Assembly (NCBI GenBank): GCA_030761205.1
Contig: JAULJL010000011.1
Location: 16,358,501-16,422,500 of the forward strand
Direction: 5' to 3'
Source: Fremontodendron californicum
Lineage: Eukaryota > Streptophyta > Magnoliopsida > Malvales > Malvaceae
Length of the DNA stretch: 64,000 nt
Shown in pieces: positions 1 through 12,600 of this stretch (position 1 is the stretch's first letter; the number at the start of each line of letters is the position of its first letter). The position numbers were made by a program, and so were the translations under genes. The notes under the pieces were generated by a model. It made no database searches. It was not told where the DNA came from and saw only the letters and a list, made by a program, of their open reading frames with translations.

Positions 1-3000
1 TAAAAATTCAAAAACATCTAAACAAAATACTAGAGACTCAGGACATGTAAAACTACACACAAAAAAATCAGCATAATTGTTTTATTAAAGATGACTGCCC
101 AGAAAAATCGGGAAAGTACGAGTACTGGGTGAAAAAACTGTTTTCGCAAAACACATTTTTTTGCCTTGATAAAATCATTTAAAAATCAAAGTAAAAATAT
201 TAGAGACTCTCCTAAGGACTCACAAACAGTAGCTAACACTTTTGAAAAGTTAGGCAAAAATTGGCTAAGTAAAACAAATCACACAGGTAGAATAATCAAT
301 TTGACAACTTTTTAATTTTCCACAAGTATGCTCAAGTGAGCATGACTTTGAACCATTGGTTGGTTTAAGTCATAAATCAAGTGGCAAGGACATGAAATGC
401 ATGAAAAATACAGAAAATATGATGCATGAAATGCATGATTTAAAACCTAAATGACATGAAAAATGCATGGTATCAATAAAATGACCTACACCTAAATGAA
501 CTTGCATGGCATTTAATGCAACCTAGGTCTAAAATGCATGAATATTCATGGCAAAGCAAACCAATACTAAACCTAAAGAATGCATGGCAATAACACAAAC
601 ATATGGCATGCTTAAACAAAATACACAACCAAATATCATGAAAATGCTAACCTATCAACTAGCATAACAAAAATGCACCCACAAAGCATACAACATGAAG
701 GTGGCCAAATGGTCTCATGCTTAAAATAAGCATGGCATTTTCAAAAACACATGATATACTAACATGCATGGCTAAAGAATATGCTCAAATCATGCAAATA
801 TAAAGTAAAAGCATGAAAACCAATATGCATTTTCACAAACACATCGATTACAAAATGTAAAACATAAACAAACTTAAACATTTTGAAAACAGAAAATCAA
901 AAATGCAAGACAAGTAAAATAAACATGATAACAAGATTATAGACTAAAAAATGGAAATAAACAAGCAACCAAATTAAAACAAGCTTCATGTTTATGTATT
1001 AAAAGAAGATTTAAAGCATCAAAACTTGTTAAATATCAAGAATAACATGAAATAACAAAGCAAAACAACAACTCCAAAAAATACTAGGCCATTCAGCCAA
1101 CTCAAAAATAAGAAGAAAAAAAAAGGTTTCAAAAGCTTTTTACAAGAAAGAATCAAGAAAGAACTTAAAGAAGAATATTAAAAACACTTATTTAAAAGAA
1201 AAAATCAAAATAAACTCACCAAATATCAAATGAAAACAGTAAATCAAGAATGGAAAATCAAATAAAGTGCAAGAGTATGGTGCTTAAAGCAACCTCTAGA
1301 AGCTATATTTCAAGCTTTTCTCTTCTAACTTTTTTTTCTTTTCTAAACTTTTCTTTTTGCCTTTCAACAATAGAGAGAAAAATCAGCCAAAAATAAGAGA
1401 GAATAGAGAGTGAATAGCTGAAAATGAAAAGAGAGAGAGAGCCCCCTTGTAGTGGCCGAATGGCCCCTTATCCCCTAGGATGTTGTCATTTTTTCTTCAA
1501 CCAATTTTGATACAAAGGCTATTGATCCAAGATGTTTAAAATATGAAATTATCACCCTTAGATTAGGCAATCAACTATCCACAATTATAGCTGTTCAAGA
1601 ATCTTAAGCCATTATGTTGACACTCTCACTCTTCATGCATTGGTCCATGTGGCTTAATTGCAAAGGTTTGATAAAAAAATAACTACATTCCTCTTCATTG
1701 TTGGCCTTTTGATAAAAAATCAGAAAATATCTACCCATCCTTGGGCCTTGGCCGGCTGACCCCTCTTCTCCCAGCACAACCTCCATTTTTTCAAAATGCA
1801 AGAAAAGCCTTTTTCGGTTTCTTGGGTAAAATGACCTTTTTGCCCCCCGAACATAAATAAATAGCAAACGGACTCCAAATTCAATTTTTATTTTTTCAAT
1901 ACTTCCAAACTAATAAAAAATTGAATTTTGGAGGTTTTCAAAATTTTTCGAGCCCATTTGCTATTTATTTGGATTTTTCTTCCAAAATTGCCCTTTTGTG
2001 CTCCCAAACTTTACCATTTTTTAAACGAGCTCGAAATCCATATTTTTCTTCACCAATCTCTTCCAAATAATTTAAAAGTATGATCTGAAAGTTTTCATAA
2101 TTTTTGGAACTCATTTGGTATTTTTTCGGGATTTGTCTGCTTGATTTACTACATAGTGGGCCCGTGATTTGGCCATTTTGCAAACGAACTCCGAATCCAT
2201 ATTTTCTTTTGCCAATATCTTCCAAATAATTTAAAATGAGATGTGGAAATTTCATAATTTTTGGAGTTCATTTGCTATTTGTTCGGGATTTATCTTCTTG
2301 AATTTCTACATAGGGGAGTCGGGATTTGGCCATTTTGCAAACGAACTCCGAATCAAGATTTTTCTTCGCCAATCTCTTTGAAATGATTTAATAATGAGAT
2401 CTACAATTTTTTAGAATTTTTGGAGTTCATTTTCTATTTTTCCCAAATTTTCTAATTTTACCCTTTTGCCTTCGAAACCCGGTTTTGCTCAAAACAAGTC
2501 CGATTTTCATATTTTCTTCAAGCTAAGGTTTGGGCTATCCTTGTTTAATCACTCCTCATCCATTAAGGGTTTTATTCTTACCAAATCGGGCCATTTTTGT
2601 AATTCTTCCAAATTTCACCGAAATCCACCAAAAACCCTAATTCTCGGTTTTCTTCCGGATTGACTTTTCTTTCAGTTTTTCTTCCAAGTAGCTTCTCCAT
2701 TACCCGTAGTCAGTGCTTATCATTCATTTGGAACCTTCAATTTTGAACAATTTGATCGTTTAAGCACTTTTCCCCAAATTTTTCGGACCAGAGTTTCCTT
2801 TCTACTGAATCTTTGTAACCCAACTTCCGAACTCCATATCTTTCAATGTAGACCTTGAATTATCAAAATTCTTTCGCCATTTTTCTGTAGACCTTGAATT
2901 ATCAAAATTCTTTCGCCATTTTTCAATTGAACTTCAAATCTTGATTTTGAAAGTGGGTTGACTTTTTTAGTAGTTGACTTTTTGTGGTTGACTTTTTCAA

Positions 3001-3143
3001 GTTTGACTTTTTATGCTCGCCTTCTTAGACTATGTCTCGGAGTACCACCTACAGGATGAAAAAAGTCTTTTTACATTCTGAAACATCAATTTAGGAAGAA
3101 AACATACCTGTTTTAGTGGTCCGGACAAAATTAGGTGTCTACA
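1..3143 (-). mobile_element. Tat/Ogre-like LTR fragment, 5' end, minus strand
   Basis: Read on the minus strand this begins at 3143 with TGTAGACACCTAATTTTGTC, the same start seen on the plus strand at 30163 and 42382 (13646 and 55182 are variants). It continues with matching LTR sequence, including AGTCAACTTTTT-type runs near 2950-3010 and repeated units with CGAACTCCGAATC between 1930 and 2440. It runs off the left edge of the window, so the element is incomplete. The many short ORFs here are not conserved between copies and I do not call them. The insertion lies inside another LTR fragment that resumes at 3144. Confidence 0.7.
2848..2925. repeat. two-copy 39-bp direct repeat
   Basis: The unit starting GTAGACCTTGAATTATC at 2848 is repeated at 2887, directly adjacent and nearly identical. 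It lies in the minus-strand LTR fragment and looks like a recent local slippage duplication. Confidence 0.85.
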
Positions 3144-3894
3144 ATGTATATGTCATGTCTTTAATTCATGTCGTTTATTTCTTTTGGTTATGTCATTTAA
3201 ATTTTGTCATAGTAAATTGCTTGCCATGCCATGTTATTTATGCATGTTATACATTCATGTTTTAATTTGTATATTCAAGATTATTCAACCTTTTGAAAAT
3301 TGATGTTGTCGGAGAGGACATCATCAATTATCATTAACAACAGAATATCTTTCTTTCAAAAACAAGAGTGATTCGGAGATATTCTAAATAAATAATTTTT
3401 TTTTTATATTTTGCCGGTTTGCCGGGGAATATAGGAAAATTTTGAGTTAATAAATTTTGGATCATTTTCAACTAAAAAAGGGATTACTTTTCTTTAAAAT
3501 GGGAATTATTTTAAAATGCCATTTTCAAAATCGAATTTCTGTCGAGACTCGAGATAACACACGATTAATAAGGTACCATCTTATACGGGCATTGTGGGGA
3601 TGCTAATCCTTCCTCGCACGTAACCGACTCCCAAACCCACTTTTTTTATTTCTCTGGTTTAAAAGCGCAGACTTCAAAATTGGTTTTTAAAAAAATGTTT
3701 TAATACATTTTAAAATGTTTTACAAAACCAGTTTTAATAGGTGGCCGATCACACCCAGCCAAAAAAGATTGGTGGTGACCCATTTCTTTTTTCGAGGCTA
3801 TTTTTAAGATGAATTAAGTCCTCTTTTCCTCTGCTTGTTGTTTTTCATCACCTCACTTAAGTGGGTCCCCCGCGATGGGGATCACTTATCGACA
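3144..3894 (+). mobile_element. Tat/Ogre-like LTR fragment, 3' end, plus strand
   Basis: This matches the last part of the long LTR at 42382-47465. Shared landmarks are TGTCATTTAAATTTTGTCAT, a GCCGGGGA motif, ACTAATAAGGTACC-like sequence, CACGTAACCGACTCCC, then GGTGGCCGATCACAC followed by GATTGGTGGTGAC. I place the LTR end at ...TTATCGACA (3894), because the other copies end in ...GACA (9671, 26251, 47465, 57044). The left side is cut by the minus-strand LTR ending at 3143. The right flank is a MULE N-terminal fragment. Confidence 0.65.
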
Positions 3895-4093
3895 ACATAA
3901 TAGTACACAATGGATATACTCTGATAAGCAAGGTTTTTGGTACTATGCTACACAATTCAAAATAAGAAATGGTATCTGGATCCTCTCTTATCCTTAGTCT
4001 TATTCCACCATCATATCTTAGATATGTATCACGTATATACTTAGCCCCCACATGCAATTTAATATAAAACTCATCTGAATCACTCATCTGCAT
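3895..4093 (-). pseudogene. MULE transposase N-terminal fragment
   Basis: Translation of the minus strand from the ATG at 4093 gives DEFYIKLHVGAKYIRD, then YDGG and ISYFELCSIV. This is the pattern of the N-terminal domain of plant Mutator-like transposases, in which a basic strand with H-x-G-x-x is followed by a Y-x-G-G strand and a YFEL helix. The reading frame runs into the LTR at 3894, so the remainder of the protein is missing here. It is a broken fragment with no catalytic residues. Assignment rests on family pattern, not on a search. Confidence 0.5.
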
Positions 4094-5470
4094 TTAAATA
4101 TTCAACATGCAATCAAAATCCATTTTCAAACAAATATAAAATGACCACTTTCATTAATGGAAAACACAAAGCAAAAATCACACATATTTTAACAATACAT
4201 AAAAAGCCTAACAAATAAATTCCTAACAAACATCCGGGGACCACTTGCAAAGTTTGATCTAACCTTTTTATTGGAAACGTTTGGTAAACATAAAAGTTTA
4301 AAAGCTTCCAATTTCACTGAGTTTTTTAAATAAAAAAAAATCAAATAGAATAAATTCTATATATACACACTAATCAAACTTCAATAGATGTTTAAAATAA
4401 ACAAATAAAAAACCCCAAAACCCATAAACCCTAATCGTGACAGCTTTCAAGCTTAATGAGTTCTTTTTTAAATAAAAATTTCTTAATCTAGATTCAACTA
4501 GAAGAACCCTAATTATATTGAAATCATTATTAATTCCCTACTTATACATAAAAATCAAACTTCACTAGATGATTAAAACAAACTTGTGATAATAAACCCT
4601 AATTATAGCAAAAATACCCAAAACCCAAATCGTGACAATCTCGAAAAAAAAAACGCCGTGACAATCTGCTCAGTACCATTTGTCTTCAATATTCTCCACT
4701 ATGTTGCTGATTTGTAGCAATCAATCTAAAAAAAAAACAATTTGGGGCTTTGGAGTTTTGAGTTTTGAGTTTTTTATATTATAATCTTCTCGACAGATAT
4801 TTAGGTTAAAGTATATTTTGTTTTCTATAAAACCAAATTGTTTTATTAAAGATGTTTTTTATATTATAAATTTTATTTTTTTAAACAAGTTAAATAAATG
4901 AGATGACATGGCATGTTAAATGCCATGTCATAAAAAACATCCCTTTTATGTACACATGGACTGACACATGTACATAAATGATGTTCCGTTAGTCATTTAA
5001 TGAGATTCAGGTGGATTTCATTAAAATTAGGTGTTTTTGACGCAAAATAAAAGATCGAAGGTCATATTGACTCAAATGAAAGGTTAGGGGCTGGAATGAC
5101 TCAACCGTTATAGTTAGAGGGCTAAATTTGTCATTATGCCTATCGGTAAGTTCTGATTATTTGAATGTGTTTTCGATTAAGATTATAAAGGTTAGTACTA
5201 ATTTGGGTAAACCTCCAATTTTATAAATAGGGTTTATAATTTGGGAATTTCAAAGGCGGCTATGTATTTTTGAATGCAGAAAGGTGGATTCTAGGTGAGT
5301 TATAATATGGTTTCTGTGTGTTGATTATGTTATTAGTTTATGTTTGTTGATAGTGTTATTAGGTTTTTTTTGTTGAATGCTGTTATAGTTTTTGTGTGTT
5401 CATACTGTTATGAGTTTAATCTTGATATCGTGACAACTTTTTTTGCTTTTGTTTCTTTGTTTATGATAGA
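4094..5470. other. non-coding, probable MULE leader and terminal sequence
   Basis: No convincing gene. The stretch 4400-4640 is rich in AAACCCTAA-like motifs, common in 5' leaders of plant transcripts, and fits the leader of the minus-strand MULE fragment. From about 4906 there is a short palindrome (GACATGGCATG..CATGTCAT) followed by sequence with GACTCAAATGAAAGGTTAGG. A diverged direct copy of that last part occurs at about 29320-29385 beyond the other MULE piece. This hints that both are subterminal MULE sequence, but I cannot prove it. Confidence 0.35.
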
Positions 5471-5644
5471 ATGAATTGTAAATTATGTATCATTAGGTTT
5501 CATTATGCTGGAACATTTATTGGTGAGGGTCTTAATGTCAGGTATATCAATGAGATAGTTGAGGACCTTACCTTTGATCCTATAAGTTGAGTTATTTTGA
5601 ATTATTAAACATTTTGTAAGGAAGCTTGTTTTCACAATATCTGT
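5471..5644 (+). pseudogene. MULE transposase N-terminal fragment, plus strand
   Basis: From the ATG at 5471 the frame reads IIRFHYAGTFIGEGLNVRYI and then EDLTFDPIS, with a stop at 5588. It continues as a recognisable but broken protein to 5644. The arrangement of H-x-A-G-x-F, an RYI strand and an acidic segment is typical of the N-terminal domain of plant MULE transposases. At 5645 it is replaced by the end of a minus-strand Tat-like LTR. The catalytic half of a plus-strand MULE resumes at 26252, so these two may be halves of one element split by the intervening 20.6-kb nest. Confidence 0.5.
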
Positions 5645-7800
5645 TGTCGTAATGAATCTTGCGACCATCAGAGGACGTTTAAAAGAAGGAAGATATGAAA
5701 AGTGTGGGGAAAAGAAGAGGAAAAGACAACTTAATTCCTCTTGAACAGAAATGAGGGTTTCAAAATAATCTCGAAAAAGAAATGGAGTCGCCACCAATCT
5801 TTTTTGGCTAGGTGTGATTGGTCACCTATTAAAACCGGTTTTAATAAAACCTTTTATAATTAATTAAAACATTTTAAGAAAATCAATTTCGAGGTCTGCG
5901 CTTTAATCCAGAGAAAAACAAAGGCGAGTCCGGGAGTCGGTTACGTGTGGGGAAGGATTAGCACCCCCACAACGCTCGTATAAAATGGGACCTTATTAGT
6001 CATGTGTTATCTCGAGTCTTTGTGAAAGTCAGTTTTAGATTTGGTATTAAAAATGATTCCCTAAAAAATGGTCATACTAATTCGAGGATGATTCGAAATT
6101 TGTTATTGCAAAAAATTTCTATATTCCCCGGCAAACTGGCAAAATATAGAATTTTTATTATTTTGAAAATGTCCCATCATCCTTTTTTAGAAGGTATTCC
6201 TTCGTTAATAATAATTGACGGAGACTCCCCGGCAACCCGGAGGAGGATCCATGAATTATATCAACTCGGGGATATTGCCTTATTTATTAAAAATCATTGT
6301 TATTTTTTCATGCATTTTAAAATATAAAAAAATGATCATGAATATGCAAAGTATTCCTAAGATAAAAATTAAACAACATGCATATTTATCATGGCATGAC
6401 AAACATTTTATTATGACATGACAAAAGAATTAATGACATGGCATACATGACATGGCAAACTTTATTACAACATGGCATGCTTGACATGGCAAAATCTAAA
6501 TGATGTGACAAAAGAATTAATGAGATGGCATGCTTGACATGGCAAAATCTTAATGACATGGTAAAAGAATTAGTGACATGGCATGCTCGACATGGCAAAA
6601 TCTAAATGACATGGCCAAAAGAATGAATGAGATGGCATGCTTGTCATGGCAAAATCTAAATGACATGGTCAAAACAATGAATGACATGGCATGCTCGACA
6701 TGACGAAATCTAAATGACATGGTCAAAAGAATTAATGACATGGCATATGAATTAAGCACTCAATAATAAAAATGACATCATCAAGGAATATTCATTGACA
6801 TAGAATTTACATGATTAAGATGGCAAATATAGATATCATGGAATATGCTCACATCATTATTTTGAAATTCTTTTCATGAATTTTCTTTTTTGATGGAAAT
6901 ATATAAATGGCACATGTCGGAAAAATATTATCGTACTCCCCGGCAAAGCTTGGAAAATAATTCTTTCATATGACATTCACATAATTTCGAATAAAACAAA
7001 ATCCATGCCTTGCGATTTCATAACCACGTGCGTTGAATAATTTCCTCACCTCCCTGGAAAACCCGGCAAAGATTAGGAACTAATTCTCGCCAAATGTTTA
7101 GGAAACCGAAAAGCACGTTTTTATGCAAAATTAAATAAAAATATTTTAAAATATACAATGCATAAAGATGCATTTCTCCCTTGAAGTAAGGACATCCGTA
7201 TACCTAAAAAAGGTATCCGACTACCTTTGAAAGAAACTTAAATTGGATTTTTAAACCAAATGATTTTGGGCTCAGATTAAGGAAAATGCAATTTTTGGAT
7301 AAAAAAACACCTATGGGCGAATGGCTTAAAACCACAACTCTAGTTTCCTATTTTAAAAAAATCGGGTTAACTACCCATGACCCAATATTTGTAAAACCAC
7401 TTTTTATTCTTGAACTAACATGGAAAACAACCTAAAATAGTAGCTACATGATTTTGGTCAGCCCTCCCCTCTTGTAAAAAATTGAGATTTTTGCTAGTTT
7501 TAGAAAGGCTTGTTTGGACTCCTAAAAATGGGTTTTGCAAAGCTATTTTCTAGACCTTTGTAAGAAATTCAAAGAAATCTGGAAAAATCAGTTTAAACTC
7601 AAGAAATGATGAACTAAATGGGGTTAAATCAGTTTTTAATTCGGACTAAAAATGCCTAGGCCAAAGTTTCCTTAAAGACAGAACAGTAAACTAAAATCTG
7701 TTTTACCAAAAACTATTTTTTAACCCTTAATAAAAAAATTCTAAAAATCCTAGAAAAAATACCAGAGACTCCTATAAGGGTCTAATAACTGAGGTTAAAA
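5645..7800 (-). mobile_element. Tat/Ogre-like LTR fragment, minus strand
   Basis: The left border TGTCGTAATG at 5645 is the reverse complement of an LTR end in ...CATTACGACA. Minus-strand landmarks match the plus-strand LTR at 42382-47465: GGAGTCGCCACCAATC near 5783, GGGAGTCGGTTACGTG near 5932, and the GGACATCCGTATACC and AAGAAACTTAAATTGG blocks near 7190-7250. Near 7800 the orientation of similarity switches to plus, so this fragment is abruptly joined to another LTR piece. Confidence 0.6.
6412..6745. repeat. tandem array, about 53-54 bp unit
   Basis: Units of the form GACATGGCATGCTYGACATGGCAAAATCTAAATGACATGG..AAAAGAAT recur with GGCATGC at 6527, 6580, 6634 and 6688, giving periods of 53, 54 and 54. 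About six units are visible with some decay. The array sits inside the minus-strand LTR. ORFs across it on either strand are low-complexity translations of the repeat. Confidence 0.85.
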
Positions 7801-9671
7801 ATATTTTTATTTTTACAAAAGATGCATGGTGCAAACTAGTTGGAAAAGCAATGTTTAAAAGTTGGAGTTGCTGATTTCGGGCAATATTTTTCCTATGCAT
7901 TTTTTGTCCAAATAAAAAAATATTTTAACCTCATTTAATATATCCTTATATGAGTCCATGGTTAAAATTTCATAATTTTTTGAGCTTTCATTAAGGGTTT
8001 AAAAAAATTAGTTTTGGCAAAACTAGTTTTAGTGGGATATGCTAATTTTGGGGCCACTTGAGTCTATGCATTTCTTGTCCAAATAAAAAAATGTTTCAAC
8101 CTCATTCCATATACCTTTGGATGAGTCCATGGTTAAAATTCCAAATTTTTTGAATTTTTTTTAAAGGTTTAAAAAGTAGTTTAGTAAAACCGAGTTTTTG
8201 AAGTTAAAACAAGCTTTAAAACTAACAAAGGTTTTGATTTTTTTACACAAAGAGGGAGGGGTTGGACGAGACCCTTAGGTACTATTTAGAGGTTGTTTTC
8301 ATGGTCTTTTAAAGTTTAAAAATAGTTTTTTAAGAAAATCGGGTCATGGGTAGGTAAAACAAGCAAAAACTTGGTTTTCCACACTAAGACCATTCGACCA
8401 CTTTGGCATCTCTTTCAAAAATTGCATCATTTTTAACTTGTTTTTGCTTTTAAAATTTTTCCTCGTATAGAGAAGTTCGAATGTCAAATAATGGCATTTG
8501 AATGTCCCCTTAATCCGAGCAAAAATTTGTGCCTGAAATCTTACGATTTTAAAATCCAATTTAAGTTTCTTTCACAGTTAGTCGGACATCTTTTTAGGTG
8601 CTTGGGTATCCTCTCTTCAAGAAAGAAACGCATTTTTAGTTTTGGTTGTTTTGCCTTGTTTCATTTTAGTGTACCGTATGTACACGATTGTGTTATTTTG
8701 AAATGGAATGTATGTGCTCTATTTTCTCACGACCATAAGTACATCGTAGAGATGATTGCGGATTTCTGACGACGGACATCGAAGGATGTCATAGTAGTGA
8801 TTCCTAAGATATCCCGAGGTGAGGGAATTTCGTTTAATATCACCACAAGTAGTGGGAGTATTTGGCGATATTCTCAATATGCAAAATTCGTGTTCATTTC
8901 GAAAATGGAAACGACAAAAACAATAAATAAATAAATATGAATATGTACGTGCTTGATATTTTGCCTTGCTCGTGTTTGCAAATGATAGGCTTCATATGCT
9001 TAATCGTATGATCATGTATTTAATCACATGTCCTATATGGTTAACCATGTGCATCCCATACTTAAATATTTGCATCATATGCATTTAAATAAATAAAAAA
9101 AGGGTGAATGGAAATTACTGACGACGAAATTCGAAGGATGTCATAGTAGTGATTCCTAAGATATCTCGAGGTGAGAGGATTTTGTTAAATAACACCAAAA
9201 GTATTGGGAATATTTAATGAGTATTCTCAATAAAAGATTTATGTTCACTTTCATTTCAAAAAAATAATAACAACTCTTTTTTTTTTTTTAAATTAATAAA
9301 CATGCTTTGGAAAATAAATAAAAAGAGAATTAATTTTAAGTATTGATATCAAGTCCATTAAATCGAGGTTTAGGATAACACATGATTAATTGGTATCGTT
9401 TTATTAATGGGTGTCATGGGGGTTCTAATTACTTCCTCATGCATAACCGTACCCCCAAACCCGTTATGGTTTTTCTCTGGTTTTCATTCCCAGACTTTAA
9501 AATTGTCTTCTTAAAAGGTTTTAATTAATTTTAATTTTTTTTTTCAAAGATAGATGTTAATAGGTGGCCAATCGCACCTAGCCAAAAAATATTAGTGGCG
9601 ACTCCGTGTTTTTATATTTTATTTTATTTCCCCCAAAACATCATTTAGCGGTCGCGAGATCGTTATGACAA
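7800..9671 (+). mobile_element. Tat/Ogre-like LTR fragment, plus strand
   Basis: Similarity to the plus-strand LTR of 13646-26251 resumes here: AAAACAAGCTTTAAAACTAAC near 8210, AATCCGAGCAAAAA near 8513, CAATTTAAGTTTCTTTCA near 8559, then GGTGGCCAATCGCACC near 9563 and AGTGGCGACTCC near 9594. It ends ...CGCGAGATCGTTATGACA at 9671, the same terminus as the LTR ending at 26251. The piece between 8770 and 9260 includes two related segments with GGATGTCATAGTAGTGATTC at 8785 and 9137, an internal duplication of about 350 bp. Confidence 0.6.
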
Positions 9672-12600
9672 ACTGCACTGCATTCAATGACAAAGTTCAG
9701 AGAGCTCAAAGAGCTTCTTGATGCTTATCAGGGATGACAGGTCTAAGGGTCATTTGTCCTCAGTGTAGCATGCCAATCAGGGGCAATCCTTAACGTTAGT
9801 TTAAATTTTGTACATATTTTCACTTCGTTTGGAATGAATAAACTTTAAATTGCAAACATCATACAACATATCTCTCATTCGAATTTTTGGATTTTTTTTA
9901 GCTTTGTTTTTATAATTTAAAAAAAACAACAAAAAAAAGGGTTGAAAATAAAATTCACACAAATAAATTCCCGTATTGAAAATAATAGGATTTTTCTCTG
10001 AGAAGTGAAAAGAGTTTCGAAAGAATTGATGATCATCATGAGGAATGGACTAATCTAGGGGAACACCTTATCTCCAGACGTACCCAGATCAATAAACTAG
10101 TTGAATAAAGATTACTCAAAAGTCCCCAAAGAAACAGTAAACTTTATCGACGCTGTGAGTAATGGAAAATTTGGAAAATTCTTTCATGGATTCCTTGAAA
10201 GTCAAACAAGCATTAAGTTCTTTCAAAAGATCTAGATTTGGTAGTTTGATACGTGTTAAGACTATGCCATACTGTCAAGCATAGAAAAACTTCTCGGATC
10301 CCTTTACAAGATTTCAAATGCAAAAACCTAGGCCCTTTTCTCAAATACCTTGATTTCTGAGCACAAGAACCAAAGAATGGACCAGAACACCCTTTCTTTC
10401 CCCATTTGATTGGAAACACTTTGAAGAAATTGGAATCCGAATGAGTTCTTTTAGAAAAAACCTCAAAGATGAAACATGAGATGTTCCTTCATAGCAAGAG
10501 TCTCACAAATCAAAGGACCTTCACTTGAATGGAAAATCAAAATAAGGCATCATTTGTGGTTGAAGATGAATCATGCATGATTTTTTTGGGGCATGCAGCA
10601 AAAAAATTTGTGATATCATGCATATGAGAATTTGAATGATTCCAAATGCAAAATGAAATTCTAATTATCTATTCCCCTGAGGATTGCTTTTCAATGAGAA
10701 TATTCATACTTGATACGAGAAATGCCGTCTTTCATATTCCTTTCACAAAAATGAATTTATCCATAGTTACCTCTTTTGAGCCTAAGGAATTCTTTTTCTT
10801 TGAACCTTGATCAAGGATCACCCTCCACACTGGGGAAAATGCAAGAAAATATATTTTCAAAGATTACGGATAAATGAGTCCTAGCTCAAAGATAGATGCA
10901 AAGACAATCGAGCTCTCAAATAAGTAAGGGTTCACCTTGTCAAAGTGAAAATGCAAAAAAAAAAACAAAAAACAAAAAACAAAAAAAAAAAGAGAAGGAA
11001 AAGAAAATGTGACAAGGATGGCGAAATGAAATCCAAGAACGAAGAAAAAAGCAAAAAACCAAAGATGGAAAGAGAAGCCCAAAAAGGCCAAATGTTTCGA
11101 AGGGAATTCTCCTCATGAAATGATCCTTGATTTGATTACCCTCAAACACATATTTTGGGCCTATTTAACCTTTTTTTAACCTCGAACCTTGGCCTACATT
11201 ACGTGCTTTAAAAGTCCATTTTAATCAAGCATGGATATTTAATTTGAAGAGTTTTTCCTCAGATTTTATCCCGTCTTTTTAATTATCATTTCACTATTGA
11301 AGAATTTTGAATTATCAGATACATGGTGGAATAATAAAAAAGAAAAAAAAAACAATGAGGCTCTAGGGTGAAAACCCAAAAACGAGCAATCTAGAGCAGA
11401 ATAAGAAGAATTCTGATGCCACTCATGGTATTGCCGAAGCCATATGACGAAAGAAGAAATCATTTTGAAGAAATCAAGGAGCACCAAGGGACTCCTAGAC
11501 ATCCCAAAGGGACAGCTCTATTTTGGGATTTGACTTTGAAAGCTAAACCCATTTTTCCCCTCCAAATTGACCTTCCAACGATGAACATATCATGGCTAAG
11601 TTTAACACCTATCAAAATACCATATTTAAATATTGGAATAATGTTGAAATTTAATTGCACTTTAAAGCTTTTTCTGAAAAAACATTTGGTTTTAACGAAT
11701 TCATGTTTTGAGAAAACTTACTCACGAGCTGAGATAAAGGGACACTCACATTCTTCTCTTTGTCAAGTTGGGAAGCTTCCTTAGACAAATCCAGAACTTA
11801 TTGAATCAGTCCATTGACCTCGTTGCATTAAACCATTCAAATCACTCAAAAAAAAAAGGGGAGCTGATTTCTCATCTCGCTTAGAAATGTCTCTAATGGT
11901 GATCACTAGTTTTTGAAAGACTTCAACTTCACATGTTTTGGAAGAAATGGAATTGACATGTTTTGGAAGAAATGGAATTGACATGTTTTGAAAAGAACAA
12001 GCTAAAATTTAGATGTGGATATGCTTTGGCACGAAATTAAAGTTCATATTATAGAGAGGCAGAAATTTTGAGTTTATATTTACACGAAGTCTAACTCTGT
12101 GATTTGGTCTTGGCCAAGAAACCGAAGAGAAAGAATTAGCTGGGGCAAGGAAAATACAGGAAATACAAAAAAAAATGTAGGATTTATTGAACAAGATGAA
12201 TTGGAAAATGCAAACATGCAATAGGGACCATTTCTTCTAGTATGGCGAGATTAAGGCATAAAACGAGGAAACCTCACTAGGATATGAGGAAAAAGAGAGA
12301 TGATCAACTTTCTCAACATTTTTTCATGTGAAATGGTGTCATGCATCTCCATAAGCTTTCATGCATCATATGATGAACATTTGCATCCGCATCTTCATAG
12401 GGTTGCATTGGCTTTTGCATCAATATAGTTGATCATTGCATTTGTCAAGCATTGGAAAGACGAAAAAGAAAAGAAGATAGATTTCCTTGAGAGAGGGAAA
12501 GGTTTTCTTTAGGATTAGAAAAAAAATTGTCAACGGAATGTAAAAAAAAAAGAGTTTTTCCGAAAAAGAGGAAATGTGACTCTTGAGAATTTTTAGGAAC

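Noticed and set aside
6079..6640. CRISPR-like regular repeats with spacers
   Set aside because: Repeats are contiguous tandem units without unique spacers, and the context is plant transposons.
6389..6759. ORFs on the minus strand with repeated CHV and MSFRFCH motifs
   Set aside because: They are translations of the 53-54 bp tandem array and are not conserved as protein.
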